Assembly: GCF_007753095.1 (NCBI RefSeq)
Contig: NZ_CP036348.1
Location: 5,371,411 to 5,435,410 of the forward strand
DNA from: Rosistilla carotiformis
Lineage (GTDB): Bacteria > Planctomycetota > Planctomycetia > Pirellulales > Pirellulaceae
Reading direction: 5' to 3'
DNA length: 64,000 bases
Part shown: positions 1 to 12,800 of the stretch, piece by piece
How the letters are laid out: every line of letters begins with the position of its first letter
Numbering within the stretch: position 1 is the first letter of the stretch
Translations under genes and position numbers: made by a program
The notes under the pieces: model-generated
What the model was told of the DNA's origin: nothing
Seen by the model: the letters and a program-made list of their open reading frames with translations, nothing else
Databases searched by the model: none

Positions 1-3000
1 TGAACAATATCGCTGTCGAAAGTCGATCCACCAACCAATCGAACGCGGAACAGATCGGTCCCGGAAGAGCTCAACGCGATCTCGGCTGCGGCGGCGAAGT
101 TGTGAGTCGGAGTTTGATTTCCCGCCAACCAATCGGGCGACTGTTGGGTGACCTGCGCACCGTCGGATACTCGTACTGCTGGATCATAGAAGGCGATGTA
201 ATATTTCGTTTCGCCGACTGCAAGCTGTTCGCTACTACCGGAGAGAAACGCGGGAAGGACGGGAAGTCCGTCGATATCGCGCAGTAGGTTTCCGCTGGCA
301 TCGGCTTCATAGAGAACCACTGTGATGCCAGGATCGATCCCCGAAACATTCAACCCATCGAGAGTCATCGCGGCGTCGGTGGTATTGGTAACGCCAAAAT
401 GTTGCCAAGGCTGAACCGCGGCGACCATCCGATCTGCGTTCGCGGAGCCGGCCAATTGAGGATTGGTTGCCCAGGCGGTCAAATGGCCCGCAAGATCATC
501 GGCGGGACGCAGATAGGGGACATATTCGAAGCTGCCAAAATTCGGCGACTCCGTCGTTTGTTCCGTCCCCGCTACCGAAACGCCTCCACTGATTTCGACT
601 TCATGGAAGTCGGAAGCTTCCGGGAACGACGCGATCTCAAGCGTCCCTTCGGAACGCGAGGTAGCCAAGCGTCGGACAATATATGTCCCATCGCTCAACA
701 ACGTTCCGTCCGCCAATCCTGTAAACGTGTATCGCCCGTCGGCGTCGGTGACCGCCAATGGTTCATTCGCTTCGGGATCGAGAACGCCGTTGCCGTTGAT
801 ATCCAGAAAAATCCCAAATCCGCTGACGCCCAGTTCCTGGGCATCCCAGATGCCATCGCTATTGAGATCGTTCCACTGGAATCCACTGATTGTCGGCCCC
901 GCATTGGCAACCGGCGGAATGTACGTCAGCGTTCCCTCGCGCAGCGTTCCGATCGGCAAAATGAACTGGACAAGCGCGGCGACATCTAAAGTCGCCTTGC
1001 CTTCGGGGTTGGTGTCGTCGTTGTTCGTTGGATCGGGATCGCGCTGATCCGAAATTCCCGTGGCAACGTTTTCGATTTGTGTCGCTCCCACATCGCTTTT
1101 CACGCGAACAGCGAATCGCATCGTCGCCGATTCGCCTGGAGCGAGATCGAAGCCGCTCCAGGTGATCGTCGAGACTTCGGACCCCGGCGGGATCGTTGCG
1201 TTGCCAATGCTTGCCGTTGGCTGCACGATCGCGCCAGCGCTATCGCGGATTGGCTCGAGCCCGTCGGGCAATCGATCGGTCACCACAATACCGGTCGCCG
1301 TCGCGAAATCAGTAGGGTCCGCTCCTTCGGGGACTACGTTCTCCGCAGTGACTTCGAAGATTACAAAGTCTCCTTCAGTGACCATCGTCTCCAACGCGGT
1401 CTTCGTGATCTTCAGATCGGCAACCTGCGTGTTGCCAAAATTGGCGACCGACGCAACGCCCGCATCGCTGATCACTCGGATCCCCTCGGGCGGATCGATC
1501 GTGACCACATGTCCTCGGGCTACCGAATCGATGGGCACGGGATACGTCTGTTGCCAGCCGTCGCGATCGACTTCACGCACCAGATATTCGCCCGGCTCCA
1601 AGCCGCTGAAATAATAGACGCCATCCTGGCCGCGATGGTTGGTCGTGACAAAGCTTGGTTCGGGATCGTCGCCGGTCGAATCGAAGTTGCCGTCCCTATC
1701 AAGGTCTAGATAAATCGTCCAACCGTTGAGCCCCGATTCATCATCGTCCCAAACGCCATCGCCATCGACGTCATTCCACTTGTGCCCCAAGATGTCGATC
1801 TGGCTGTTACCAAAATTGGGAGCTTCTTCTTCACCAAAACGGCCGATGATCTGTGCGTTTGGATCCGTCGAGATCGTGATCTCATGGCCCCAATCGGTCG
1901 CGTTGCCGGGGTAGGTTTGTACCCAATCGTCCGGCAAGATTTCACGCAACAAATGATCGCCGACTTCCAGTCCATCGAACCAGAACGCGCCATCATCCTC
2001 GCCATCGTTTTGTGTTGTGAACCGAGGTTCATCGGCGTCAAGCTGGCCGTCCCGATCTCGATCAACGTAGATGATCCAGTCGTTGAGTCCCGGTTCATCG
2101 TCGTCCCAAACGCCATCGCCATCGATGTCATCCCACTTGTATCCGATCACCTGCGGTCGCCAATTTCCGAAGTTCGCCGACTCGGTCACTTCAAAATCGC
2201 TAACGTGTCGTAGTCCATTGGGCGGATCGATCGCGACGACGTGCTGGAAATTAAATGCCGCGCCGGGGTAGCGTTGTTTCCACCCCTCGGGGACGATTTC
2301 GCGAACGGTATAGCTTCCCGCAGCTAGTCCGGTGAAGCTGTACGCGCCATCATGCGTTCCATCAAACGCCGTTGTCGTGATCGGCTCGATCCCTTCGTCG
2401 AACGTTCCGTCGTTATCGAGATCGAGATAGATTTCCCAGCCGTTGAGCCCGACTTCACCAGCGTCCCAAGCACCGTCAAAATTGACGTCGTGCCATTTGT
2501 AGCCCGAGATGTCGGCCTGGTAGTTGCCAAAGTTCGGCAACTGTTCTTCGCCAAACGCGCCGTTGACGCAGATTCCAGCCGCTGGATCGATCATCACCAA
2601 ATGTTGGAAACCTGTCGCGACACCGGGGAAACTCTGCTTCCATCCCTCGGGGACAATTTCTCGCACGATGTACGTTCCCGGATCCAAATCGTCGAACCAA
2701 TAGGCGCCATCCAGAGTGCCGTCGTTGCGGGTTTCAAACAGCCGTTCGGTGCCGGCGTCGTATTGCCCGTTGCCGTTGGCATCGAGATAGATCTGCCAGC
2801 CGTTGAGCCCCGATTCGTCATCGTCCCAGATGCCATCGGCGTTCAGGTCGTTCCATTTGTAGCCGGAGATCGCCGGCGGCGGCGTGTTGATGATCTCGAT
2901 ATCGTCGACGTACCAACCCTCGGGATCGATCCGAGGAATTTCACCCGTGTCGAACAGGAACTTAATCTGAATCTCTTGGCCGTTGAATTGACTGATGTCA

Positions 3001-4328
3001 TGCGTCGCCGACAGCCACTGATTGACCGTCGTCTCGGGCAGCGAGCCGTCTTGTCGCGACAGGATCTGCGTCGCCACACCATCGACGAGAATCGAAACGC
3101 TTACAAAATCGGCGTCTAATTCGGGGCGAGTGTCTAACAGATAGGAGAAGCTGACGATCGTCGTCCCTTTTTCGGGCAATTGGATCAACGGCGAGGTGAT
3201 CGTGCCGCGATGCGACTCTGTCAAAACATAATGGCCGCCGCCATAAGCGGTTTCGAACGCGCCGTAGTAGAACGATTGAATCGGCGTGTGATTCAACAAT
3301 CCATCAAATCGGCGTCCTGGGGACCGGTGCCATAGCCCATTGATCGTACGGCCGGTGTTGTCGATCGTGAACCCGCCATCACCGAGACTAAAGTTTTCGC
3401 TGTAGACCTGATCGATCACGCGGGCGTTGGGGGAAAATGCGAGATCGCCGAACACACCGTGAACGGGATCCTGCAGAGGCACAAGGGCCATCGCCCCGCT
3501 GGCCGCATCGATTTGGAACAGCTTACCATTGGCCGCATCGCTGCCGACCAAAACCCCATCGTTGCGATAGCCAAGCCCCGCGAAACTTCCCGAAAATCCC
3601 GCCGCCCCAACCAGCGACTTTGTGGCTAACGTGCTGCCATCGCTTGGATCGATCTCCAACACGATTGCGGCACCAGTGCTCGCGTTTTTTGCCGTCACAT
3701 ACGCTTTGCCACCGGCGTCGATCGCCAGTCCGCCCGGCATATAAGCAGCCACGTGTCCGGCCAACACAATCGATCCGTCAGAAATATCGATCGTGTACAA
3801 CGACATCTGGCTGGCCACCCCGCCACCGCTGACGCCCAAGGCATAAATCGTATCGGTGGTCAGATCGGTCGCCATGTCATCGACACGAATGGGCAATGCG
3901 ATGGCCGCGCCGATCGCCGTTCCGCCACGTGGATCGATCTCCTGCAAGGTCGATGTGCCCCCGGCCGCGTTGTTGGTCGCAATGAACAACCGACCATCAG
4001 CGGTGAACGCAGTTCCATTCACCCCTGTGTCAATGGTTAAGTGATCGTTGTGCAATGGAGCTGCGATTGCAGCGGTGGTGTCCAAGGCAAGGATCAGCCC
4101 ACTGTTGGTGTCGCTGATCGAACCATCCGCGATCCCGCCGTACGCGATGCCAAGATCACCCGCCAACAATTGGCGGTCTTCCAGGCGCTCTATCTGGCGA
4201 CGCAGCTGGTTTCGACGACGACGTTTTGGGGCGCGTTGATGATCCGCACTGGAACTCCGCCGCCGCGACGCGGCACTGCCCGATGCTGAGTTTTGCGGAA
4301 CCGAACCGAAGAAATTTAAACCGAACAC
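1..4328 (-). CDS. Partial large secreted LEPR-XLL-type protein with SdrD-B-like modules
   Basis: The reading frame stays open from a GTG at 4328 to the window edge, so the C-terminus is missing; about 1442 codons are visible. An in-frame TAA lies at 4367-4365 and an AGGAG ribosome site precedes the GTG by about 9 bases, which decides the start. A basic N-terminus of about 55 residues leads into the motif IERLEDRQLLAGD, a LEPR-XLL-type planctomycete signature. Next come a propeller-like repeat region (about 4140-3400) and a jelly-roll-like segment (3400-2880). Four SdrD-B/Cna-B-like modules of about 350 bp follow (GYKWNDLNADGIWDDDE type), beginning near 2865, 2510, 2150 and 1790. A DUF11-like domain (about 1430-960) and a fifth module near 880 complete the visible part. 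The D-x-N/D-x-DG loops suggest calcium binding. A role in the cell surface or matrix is inferred. Confidence 0.85.
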   Translation of the reverse strand, partial: MFGLNFFGSVPQNSASGSAASRRRSSSADHQRAPKRRRRNQLRRQIERLEDRQLLAGDLGIAYGGIADGSISDTNSGLILALDTTAAIAAPLHNDHLTIDTGVNGTAFTADGRLFIATNNAAGGTSTLQEIDPRGGTAIGAAIALPIRVDDMATDLTTDTIYALGVSGGGVASQMSLYTIDISDGSIVLAGHVAAYMPGGLAIDAGGKAYVTAKNASTGAAIVLEIDPSDGSTLATKSLVGAAGFSGSFAGLGYRNDGVLVGSDAANGKLFQIDAASGAMALVPLQDPVHGVFGDLAFSPNARVIDQVYSENFSLGDGGFTIDNTGRTINGLWHRSPGRRFDGLLNHTPIQSFYYGAFETAYGGGHYVLTESHRGTITSPLIQLPEKGTTIVSFSYLLDTRPELDADFVSVSILVDGVATQILSRQDGSLPETTVNQWLSATHDISQFNGQEIQIKFLFDTGEIPRIDPEGWYVDDIEIINTPPPAISGYKWNDLNADGIWDDDESGLNGWQIYLDANGNGQYDAGTERLFETRNDGTLDGAYWFDDLDPGTYIVREIVPEGWKQSFPGVATGFQHLVMIDPAAGICVNGAFGEEQLPNFGNYQADISGYKWHDVNFDGAWDAGEVGLNGWEIYLDLDNDGTFDEGIEPITTTAFDGTHDGAYSFTGLAAGSYTVREIVPEGWKQRYPGAAFNFQHVVAIDPPNGLRHVSDFEVTESANFGNWRPQVIGYKWDDIDGDGVWDDDEPGLNDWIIYVDRDRDGQLDADEPRFTTQNDGEDDGAFWFDGLEVGDHLLREILPDDWVQTYPGNATDWGHEITISTDPNAQIIGRFGEEEAPNFGNSQIDILGHKWNDVDGDGVWDDDESGLNGWTIYLDLDRDGNFDSTGDDPEPSFVTTNHRGQDGVYYFSGLEPGEYLVREVDRDGWQQTYPVPIDSVARGHVVTIDPPEGIRVISDAGVASVANFGNTQVADLKITKTALETMVTEGDFVIFEVTAENVVPEGADPTDFATATGIVVTDRLPDGLEPIRDSAGAIVQPTASIGNATIPPGSEVSTITWSGFDLAPGESATMRFAVRVKSDVGATQIENVATGISDQRDPDPTNNDDTNPEGKATLDVAALVQFILPIGTLREGTLTYIPPVANAGPTISGFQWNDLNSDGIWDAQELGVSGFGIFLDINGNGVLDPEANEPLAVTDADGRYTFTGLADGTLLSDGTYIVRRLATSRSEGTLEIASFPEASDFHEVEISGGVSVAGTEQTTESPNFGSFEYVPYLRPADDLAGHLTAWATNPQLAGSANADRMVAAVQPWQHFGVTNTTDAAMTLDGLNVSGIDPGITVVLYEADASGNLLRDIDGLPVLPAFLSGSSEQLAVGETKYYIAFYDPAVRVSDGAQVTQQSPDWLAGNQTPTHNFAAAAEIALSSSGTDLFRVRLVGGSTFDSDIV

Positions 4329-4846
4329 GCCTGAAGCTCCTGACTTTGCCTGGGCTCCCTGCCGTTAGTGACTGCAACGTGCCAGCGCCCCCGCTGGCCC
4401 CACGTGTCAACGTATGGAAATACGCTGCAATCGGTGGATCCACTATATTCCGCCCCCCAACGGTGTTCTAGAGAAGATTCTCGTGTTCGTCAGATGAATT
4501 GTCCTGTTGGAACCAGGAAACGGCAAACTTTACCGATTGGTGAGAGCTTCGCGATGGCTGCGAGTTTACCGGACACTTAATCTGTGCCGCCTCGATATCA
4601 AATACTTAGTTAAAGATTTGTGCTTTCGAAAACGATTTGCTTGTCGGTACTTGGCACCGTGAGTATAAGTGATCTAAGTGGCACGAACCTGTCAAACCGT
4701 GGCATTGGAAGAATCCTTTCAATCGCCAGAATGAGGCGCGGTCGTTGCGGCACCCGATTTATGTGGATCGGCGTGCGGCCAGGGAGGGCAAGTCAGTTTC
4801 GTTTTTTCTAAGTTGCCATCGAGTGCTACTTACGGGGAGATCTAGA
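4329..4846. other. Intergenic region between two divergent LEPR-type genes
   Basis: These 518 bases separate two divergently transcribed genes and should hold both promoters. I see no clear promoter pair, RNA gene or repeat. Short frames here lack ribosome sites and resemble nothing known. The only clear signals are the ribosome sites at the two edges: AGGAG before 4328 on the minus strand and GGGGAG at 4834-4839 on the plus strand. Confidence 0.5.
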
Positions 4847-6466
4847 ATGTTGTCGCTATTTCGAAAATCGAAAAAGCCTTCCGAATCCACGCGCCGAAAA
4901 CAGCAGGCTCGTCGACGTCTGAGGGCTGAATGTTTAGAAGACCGTCGTTTGTTGGCCGGTGTCGTCAACGTCGACACGACCGTCTTCGGCGACCTGACGC
5001 TCGATGGTAATGTTTCGAGCAATCAGATCGCTGTGCATGGGACCGCGGTTCCAGGACAGTTTGTTATCGAGGGCGAAAACGGAACCCTGCTAACACTCGA
5101 TGGCGGAGCTCAGACCTTTTCCTCGCTGACCGTCAACGGGATCACCGACGATATCATCGTTGATCTTGGACATGGCGATGACATCTTTACGTTGGGTGAC
5201 AACTCTAACCCGACCGAGATTGGTCAAAACCTGATCATCACCAATCGTGACGACGACACCAACATCCTCAGGAATGTGGATATCGGTGAAGACTTGCTGA
5301 TTTCGCGAACCGACATCGCCTACAGCGAATTGCAAATCGATGGATCGATCATCCGTAACAACGTGGATATCGACAACAATGTCGGCGACACGAAGACGGA
5401 GATCAGCGACAGCGAGATCGAAGGAACCTTGATCATCGTCAATGGTAATGGCGACGATGTCACCGTCGTCGACGCCACATCGATTGGTTCGGCACAGTTC
5501 TTCCGTCCCGGTGGCCCAGGCACGCCCGCCGATCCCGTCGTGAGCATTACGAATGGGAATGGCAGCAGTTTAACATCGTTTACATCGGCCAACGATCCCG
5601 ACACGACAGGCTTCCTGCCAACCGGAACCCTCTCGCGGCCAACGATTTACGGTGGCATCAACATCGTCAACGGCGATCAACTGCCTCCCGGATTGATCGT
5701 AGCTCCGCCGACCGCTGGCGGCGCAACACCCTCCAGCTTGAGCGTGGCTGTTGACATTGTTGTCTTCAACCAGGCGGACGTCTTGGGGCACTTGGACATC
5801 GAAAACTTCGATGGACACACAGAAACCGTCATCGTCGACAGCAACATCGGTACTGACAACAAGGCCCGCGATACCGTCGTTCCGATCAATGGAGGTTATG
5901 GTGACGCGGTCACGATCGCCAATGGCAATGGCTTCGACCTCTTCCTGTCTCAAAATTCGACCATGCAGTACGGCTTGAGCCTGAACAATGGCACGGGCAA
6001 CTGGGGCAGCCAAACCGATATCCGCGACAGCGAAATCGGTGGACGTGATACCGGATCACTGGGCGTCGACGCGGCGATCTTCTTTGTCGGTGACAACGGC
6101 GACGACGTGTTCAACGTCAGCGATACAACGTCGGGTTCGACCTTTGATGGCATGGTGATCCTTGAATTCAACAATGGCGAAGACCACGTCCAATTCATGG
6201 GCGTTGCCAGCCAGTTGGAATTGGACATGCTGGACATCAATTTTGGCGCCGGCGACGACTTGCTGTACATGGAAAATGTGGAAGTCAAGTCGATGGTCAA
6301 GGTCCTGTTCTTGGCCGGAACCGACACGCTGGAATTGCGTGACAACGTTGATTTCCCACCGGGCCTGCTAGGCACGATTGAGATCGATGGTGGTGCCGGA
6401 GCCGACTTCTACCATGTCGACAACGTGATGATTCCGTTCATCAACTTCGACACCTTAATCCCGTAG
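4847..6466 (+). CDS. LEPR-XLL-type secreted protein, repetitive beta-rich
   Basis: The predicted protein has 539 residues. An upstream in-frame start at 4745 exists, but the ATG at 4847 has a good ribosome site (GGGGAG at 4834-4839) and gives the usual short basic leader followed by ECLEDRRLLAG, the LEPR-XLL-type signature. The rest is Asp/Asn/Gly rich, with recurring NGNGDD- and GDD-type turns and alternating hydrophobic positions (for example IVNGNGDD and VGDNGDDVFNVSD). This suggests a beta-solenoid or calcium-binding repeat fold. No catalytic motif was recognised. It lies between two other LEPR-type genes and ends in its own terminator, so it is probably a separate transcription unit. Export to the surface is inferred from the signature. 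Confidence 0.75.
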   Translation: MLSLFRKSKKPSESTRRKQQARRRLRAECLEDRRLLAGVVNVDTTVFGDLTLDGNVSSNQIAVHGTAVPGQFVIEGENGTLLTLDGGAQTFSSLTVNGITDDIIVDLGHGDDIFTLGDNSNPTEIGQNLIITNRDDDTNILRNVDIGEDLLISRTDIAYSELQIDGSIIRNNVDIDNNVGDTKTEISDSEIEGTLIIVNGNGDDVTVVDATSIGSAQFFRPGGPGTPADPVVSITNGNGSSLTSFTSANDPDTTGFLPTGTLSRPTIYGGINIVNGDQLPPGLIVAPPTAGGATPSSLSVAVDIVVFNQADVLGHLDIENFDGHTETVIVDSNIGTDNKARDTVVPINGGYGDAVTIANGNGFDLFLSQNSTMQYGLSLNNGTGNWGSQTDIRDSEIGGRDTGSLGVDAAIFFVGDNGDDVFNVSDTTSGSTFDGMVILEFNNGEDHVQFMGVASQLELDMLDINFGAGDDLLYMENVEVKSMVKVLFLAGTDTLELRDNVDFPPGLLGTIEIDGGAGADFYHVDNVMIPFINFDTLIP

Positions 6467-6499
6467 TCGTCCTTTCGACGACGAATCGAACAATTTGCA

Positions 6500-6530
6500 A
6501 AGCGTGTGGCGTCTCGTCACACGCTTTTTT
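6500..6530 (+). terminator. Rho-independent terminator after the 539-residue LEPR-type gene
   Basis: A 9-bp perfect stem (AAGCGTGTG at 6500-6508, complement at 6518-6526) with a 9-base loop is followed directly by a T run. It begins 33 bases after the stop codon at 6466. The remaining bases up to about 6812 show no other gene or recognisable element. Confidence 0.85.
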
Positions 6531-6812
6531 GTTGGTAGCCGACGAAAAAACATCGCCTCAAAAAATTCGTGAAACATCGGCATGCAAACCCACCCGACGC
6601 GGTCCAGGTTTGCACTGTGGAGACGCCTTCCCGTTTGCAAATCAGGGGATGCAATCGGCACAATCGTGCGGATCGTTAGTATTCCTGTAACACAAACCGA
6701 TCCCGCGATGGAATAAATTGCGGAATTTTTTGGGCCCAAGTAGTATCCAACGGTTTGTCGCCGCGTGCCCGATCGCTTCCCCATCCCGTCTCTTTTACCC
6801 GCGCCAGGTTTG

Positions 6813-9800
6813 ATGCGAACCCCACTTTCCCTGCGAAAACTGTTACGAAAATCGACATCTTCGCGGCGGCGTGCGCTGCGGCGGCGGGTGCTGCAGTCCG
6901 AATGTCTCGAACAACGCCAACTGCTTGCCGGTGACGTGCAGTTGCGGTTTGAGTTCGTCGATGCGGCGCAGAGTGCCGTGACGTCGCTATCGGTGGGGGA
7001 GGACTATACGCTGCGCGCGTATGTCCGCGATGTGCAAACCGCCGCTCCGGACGGGATCTTCCGCGCCTACCTCGACGTAAACTACGACAGTAGTTTGGCC
7101 GCCGCATCGGGCGCGATCACCCATGGTCCCGGCTACAGCATGTCGCCCGATGGCAACACGAACACCGCTGGGTTGATCGATGAAGTCGGCGGCAGCGATT
7201 CCGATGCGACCCCACCGTCGAACGACACCCAGCGGACGGCGGAATATTTGCTGTTCTCGACGACAATCACCCCATCGGCTCCCGGCACGCTAAACCTTTC
7301 GATCGACGACGCCGATGGGCCAACGCGTTCGATTCAAATGTGGGACCTGCGTCAGATCCCGGCATCGGAAGTGGCACTCGTCGGCGCATCGATCGAAATC
7401 GCATCGAACATCATCATCACGCCAACGACCGGTCTGCAGACAAGTGAAGCCGGCGGAAGTTCCAGCTTTACAGTTCGCCTGGGCGAACAGCCCACCGGCA
7501 ACGTGTCGTTTAATCTCTCCTCCAGCGACACCACCGAAGGAACGATCGACAAGAGTAGTCTGAGCTTCACATCGACGAATTGGAACACGCCGCAAACGGT
7601 CACGGTGACCGGCGTCAACGACAGCATCGCCGACGGGAACGTTCCGTATCAAATCATCACCACTGCGATCACCAGCACCGACAGTCGGTTTAGCGGCGTC
7701 AATCCGTCGGACATCTCGGTCACCAATCTCGACGATGGTGATGCGGCCGGGATCACGATCCTCGACGCTACCGATTTGACAACACGCGAATCGGGAACGC
7801 GATCCGACACGTTCCGCGTTGTGCTGAACAGCCAACCGACCGCGACGGTGACGATCCCATTGACTAGTAACAACGCGTTGGAGGGGACCGTTTCGCCGAG
7901 CCAGTTGGTCTTCACGACCAGCAACTGGAACGTCCCGCAAACCGTTACGGTGACCGGACAGAACGACGACGTCGACGATGGCGATCAATCGTACAAGATC
8001 GTCTTAGCCAAGCCGACCGGATCGGATTCTGCTTACACGGCGCTCAGTGCCAACGAGGTCACGGTGACGAACGTCGATGACGACACCGCCGGCGTTGTCG
8101 TTACGCCGACAAGTGGGCTGGTCACTGGAGAGGATGGCCGCACCGCAACCTTTACCGTCCGATTGCAATCGCGTCCGTTGGGCAATGTGACTGTCGGTTT
8201 GGTGTCATCCGACACGACCGAAGGCACATTATCGACGTCGTCGCTCAGCTTCAACGTTACCAATTGGAACACGCCCCAAACCGTGACCGTTACCGGCCTG
8301 AACGACAATGTCGACGATGGCGACATCGTTTACAGCGTGATCACGACGGCTTCGGCTTCGGCCGACCCGAAGTATCAACTGAGTGCCAGCGAAGTCCCCA
8401 ACGTCTCGCTCACCAACGCCGACGATGCCGACACGGCAGGTTTTACGATTTCGCCAGCAACGGGCCTGACGACTGCCGAGAGTGGAGCCCAACAGAATAC
8501 GAGCTTCACGATTCAGTTGAGCAGCCAGCCGACAGCGACGGTTGTCGTCTCGTTCGCTTCGTCCGATTCGAGCGAAGGGACTGTATCACCCGCAAGCCAG
8601 ACATTCACGACCAGTAACTGGAACTCGCCCCGAACGATCACGATCAGCGGCGTCAACGATGCGCTCTCCGATGGCAACATCGACTACGCAGTCCAGGTTT
8701 CATCGACATCGACCGATCCCAAGTACGTGCTGAACCAAAGCCTTCCCGTCACGAATGTCGATGACGATCCGGCCGGGGTGACGATCAGCCGCACCTCGGG
8801 GCTGAGAACGACCGAAGGCGGCGGGACCGACAGCTTTAATATCCGTTTGGATTCGCAACCGACGGGCAATGTCGTCGTCAGCTTCACATCGAGCGACACC
8901 ACCGAGGGAACCGTCGCGCCGAGCCCGATTACGTTTTCGACAACCAACTGGAATGTCGCCCAGACGGTGACGCTCACCGGCATCGACGATCCGGTCCAGG
9001 ACGGCGATATCGGCTACACGATCAGCCTCTCGCTCGCTTCGAACGATCCGGCTTACGATGACCTGCAAGCTCCATCGATCTCGGCGACCAATGCCGATAA
9101 CGAAGTCAACGTTACGATCCAACCGGTCGGCGATGCGATCACCGACGAAACGGGACGGCAGGCGACCTTCAGCGTCAGCATCGACAAAGAACCGACCTCC
9201 AACGTGACGATCGCCCTCTCGTCCAGCGATCTCACCGAGGGAACGGTATCGCCCGCGTCGGTCGTCTTCACACCCCAGAACTGGAACCAGCCGAAGACCT
9301 TCACGGTGACCGGCGTCGACGACAACATCGACGATGGCGACGTCAGCTACACGATCATTACGTCGGCGATTCAAAGCAACGATCCAAACTACAGTGGCGT
9401 CAACCCTGCCGACGTGACCGTTGTCAACCAAAGTGCTGGCGATCAAGCCGCCGTTGTCGTTAACGCCGATCCCAACCTGACCACGACCGAATCGGGAGGC
9501 ACCGCGACCTTTACCGTCGCGTTGGCGACACAGCCCGTCGCCCCGGTGACGATCGATCTAACGTCCAGCAACACCGCCGAGGGAACGGTCAATCCAATTC
9601 AGTTGACGTTTACGACGAGCAATTGGAATACGCCCCGGACCGTCACGGTGACCGGAGTCGATGATCTCGTCGATGATGGCGACGCATCGTATTCGATCCG
9701 CTTTGACGTGCTAAGCGCCGACGGAAAGTACAACGATCTAGCCGTCAGCGATCAAGCGATACGAAACACCAACAACGATGTTGCCGGGCTGAACCTAACG

Positions 9801-12800
9801 CCTGCCACGGGACTTGTGACCAGCGAAGATGGGGCGGTGGCAACCTTCACCGTTCAATTGACTTCTCAACCGTTGCAAAACGTCACCGTCACTCCGCAAT
9901 CCGGCGACAACAGCGAAGGGCTTGTCACCTCGCAACCGCTGACCTTCACATCGACCAATTGGAACCAACCGCAAACCGTCACCGTGGTCGGCCAGAACGA
10001 CGACGTGAAAGATGGCAGCGTCGACTACACCGTTGGCTTCGCGTTGACATCGACCGATCCCAAATACAACGCCTTGGCGGTCGGAACCGTCCAAATCACG
10101 AACGAAGACAACGAGATTCCGGTCACGATCTCCGCACCGTCCTCCAGTGCGACCAGCGAGGACGGAACCAGCGTCACGTTCACTGTCGTCTTGGATCAAC
10201 AACCGACCGACAACGTCACGATCGACCTCTCGTCAAGCGACCTTGGCGAAGCGACGATCGACCTGACTTCGTTGACTTTCACGAGCCAAAACTGGGACAC
10301 TCCGCAAACCGTTACGGTCACTGGAGTCGACGATTTCATCGACGATGGCAACGTCGCCTACCGCATCATCACGGCGGCCGTCGTCAGCAACGACCCCGAT
10401 TTTTCAGGGCTCAAGCCGGCCGATGTGTTGCTGACCAACAACGACAACGGCGACGTCGCGGGGATCAACGTCAGCCCACGTGTCGACGTGACCACCAGCG
10501 AAACGGCAGCCGACGGTTCGACCGAGGTTACCGTCGTCCTGAACTCTGAACCGACAGCGTCGGTGATTGTCGAGCTGATCTCGAGCGATACCGGCGAAGG
10601 AACCGTCGCTCCGACTCAATTGATCTTCGACGCCACCAACTGGGATACGCCACAGACCGTCACGCTGACGGGAGTCGATGATTTCATCGACGACGGTCCG
10701 GTCGATTATTCGATCCGTTTTAATGCCCTGAGTGCCGATCCGAAATACAACGCGATCGAGACCGCGGATCTTGTCGTTTCGAATTTGGACGATGATGTCG
10801 CGGGGGTTCGCATCGAATCCGATGGCCCGTTGGCGACAAGCGAAGATGGGGGCGTGGCGATCTTCACGGTGCAGTTGGATTCACAACCGACAGCCGACGT
10901 CACGATCGCCCTTGCGTCGGACAACACTGCCGAGGGAACAGTCGCTCCGCAAACGTTAACCTTCACCACGTTGAACTGGAACGTGCCGCAAACGGTCACC
11001 GCCACAGGCGTCGACGATGCGGAAAAGGATGGCGACGTCGACTACTCGATTCAACTGACCGCCACCTCGACCGATTCGGTCTATAACGCGATCCCGATCG
11101 CATCGGTTGTTGTCACCAATCAAGATGACGAAGTCCCAATCACGATCTCCGCGCCGTCGGCGGCCACAACCAGCGAGACCGGCACCGAGGTGACGTTTAC
11201 GATTGTCTTGGACGAACAGCCCAGCAGCGATGTCACGATCGGACTCTCCTCCAGCGACACGACCGAAGCGACGATCGACATCGATTCGGTCCTCTTCACT
11301 TCGGACAATTGGAACGTTCCGCAAACGATCACCGTTCGCGGCGTCGACGACGACATCGACGATGGCGATGTCGATTTCCGAGTGATCACGTCGGTCGTGC
11401 AAAGCGACGATCCGCTATTCTCCGTATTCGATCCCCGCGACATTTTGCTGACCAACCAAGACGATGGCGATACCGCCGGAATCACGCTCACGCCATCGAC
11501 GACTACGCAGACGAGCGAAGCGGGGACCGGAACGGCTGCGACGATGCAATTCGTTCTCGACAGCCAACCGACATCGGACGTCACGATCGCGATCACATCG
11601 ACCGACACGACCGAAGGGACCGTCTCGGCGAGTTCGCTGGTTTTCACCGCCGACAATTGGAACGTGCCGCAGAGTGTTACCGTCAGCGGAGTGAACGACG
11701 ACGTCGACGACGGCGACATCGATTACCAGATTCAGTTCAGTGTCAGCAGCGACGATGCAAAATACGCGGCGCTCACGCTGCCAGCTCAATCGTTCCAAAA
11801 CCTCAACGACGACACCGCCGGCGTCACGGTCACGCCTCCTGGGAATCTAACGACCGGCGAGGACGGGACCTCCGATCAATTTGTCGTCGTCTTGAACAGC
11901 GAACCGACCAGCGACGTGACGGTGACGCTTGTCTCGTCCGACACCACCGAAGGAACGGTCGATCCGCAAACGTTGACCTTCACCCCCGCCAATTGGAACA
12001 TCGCACAAACGGTCACGGTCAGCGGCATCGACGACAGCTTGGAAGATGACCAAGTCGACTATACCGTCGACGCAACGATCAGCAGCGACGACGCGAAATA
12101 TGCGGCTGTTGTGATTCCCGCGATCACTGCATCGAACATCGACGACGAGGTGGGCGTCCGCTTCACTCCCGCCGGCGATCTGGAAACCTCCGAAAACGGA
12201 ACGACCACCTTTTTTGATGCCGTCCTGACCAAACAACCCACGGGCGAAGTTCGCTTCGATCTGGCAAGCAATGACAGCGGCGAAGTCACGATTTCGCACA
12301 TCCAGCTGGTCTTCACGCCCGACAACTGGGACGTTCCACAGCGTGTGACGGCCACCGGTGTCGACGACGCAAGTGTCGACGGCGACATCGCGACCACGAT
12401 CGTCACGTCCGCCGTTGTTAGCGACGACGTCCGCTTCAGTGGCTTCAACCCACGCGACCTCACGGTCATCAATCGCGACAACGACACGGCGACATTGCAA
12501 GTCACCGCAGTGACGACGTCGCAGGTCGAAGGAACCGCAGGCGGGACCACCGCGTTCACGTTTGATCTCGCCCTGACCGGAAGTGTCACCGGTGGCTTCG
12601 ATATCGACTACGCAACCGAAGATGGAACCGCGACCGCGGCCAGCGGCGACTACATCGACAACGACGGTTCACAGTCCTTTGTCGGCACCGACGGGGAGAC
12701 ACATCAGGTGACCGTGTTGGTCAATCACGACAACATCGTCGAACTCAACGAACAGTTTCAATTCGCATTGGGCGCGTTGACCGCCACCACCGATTCGATT

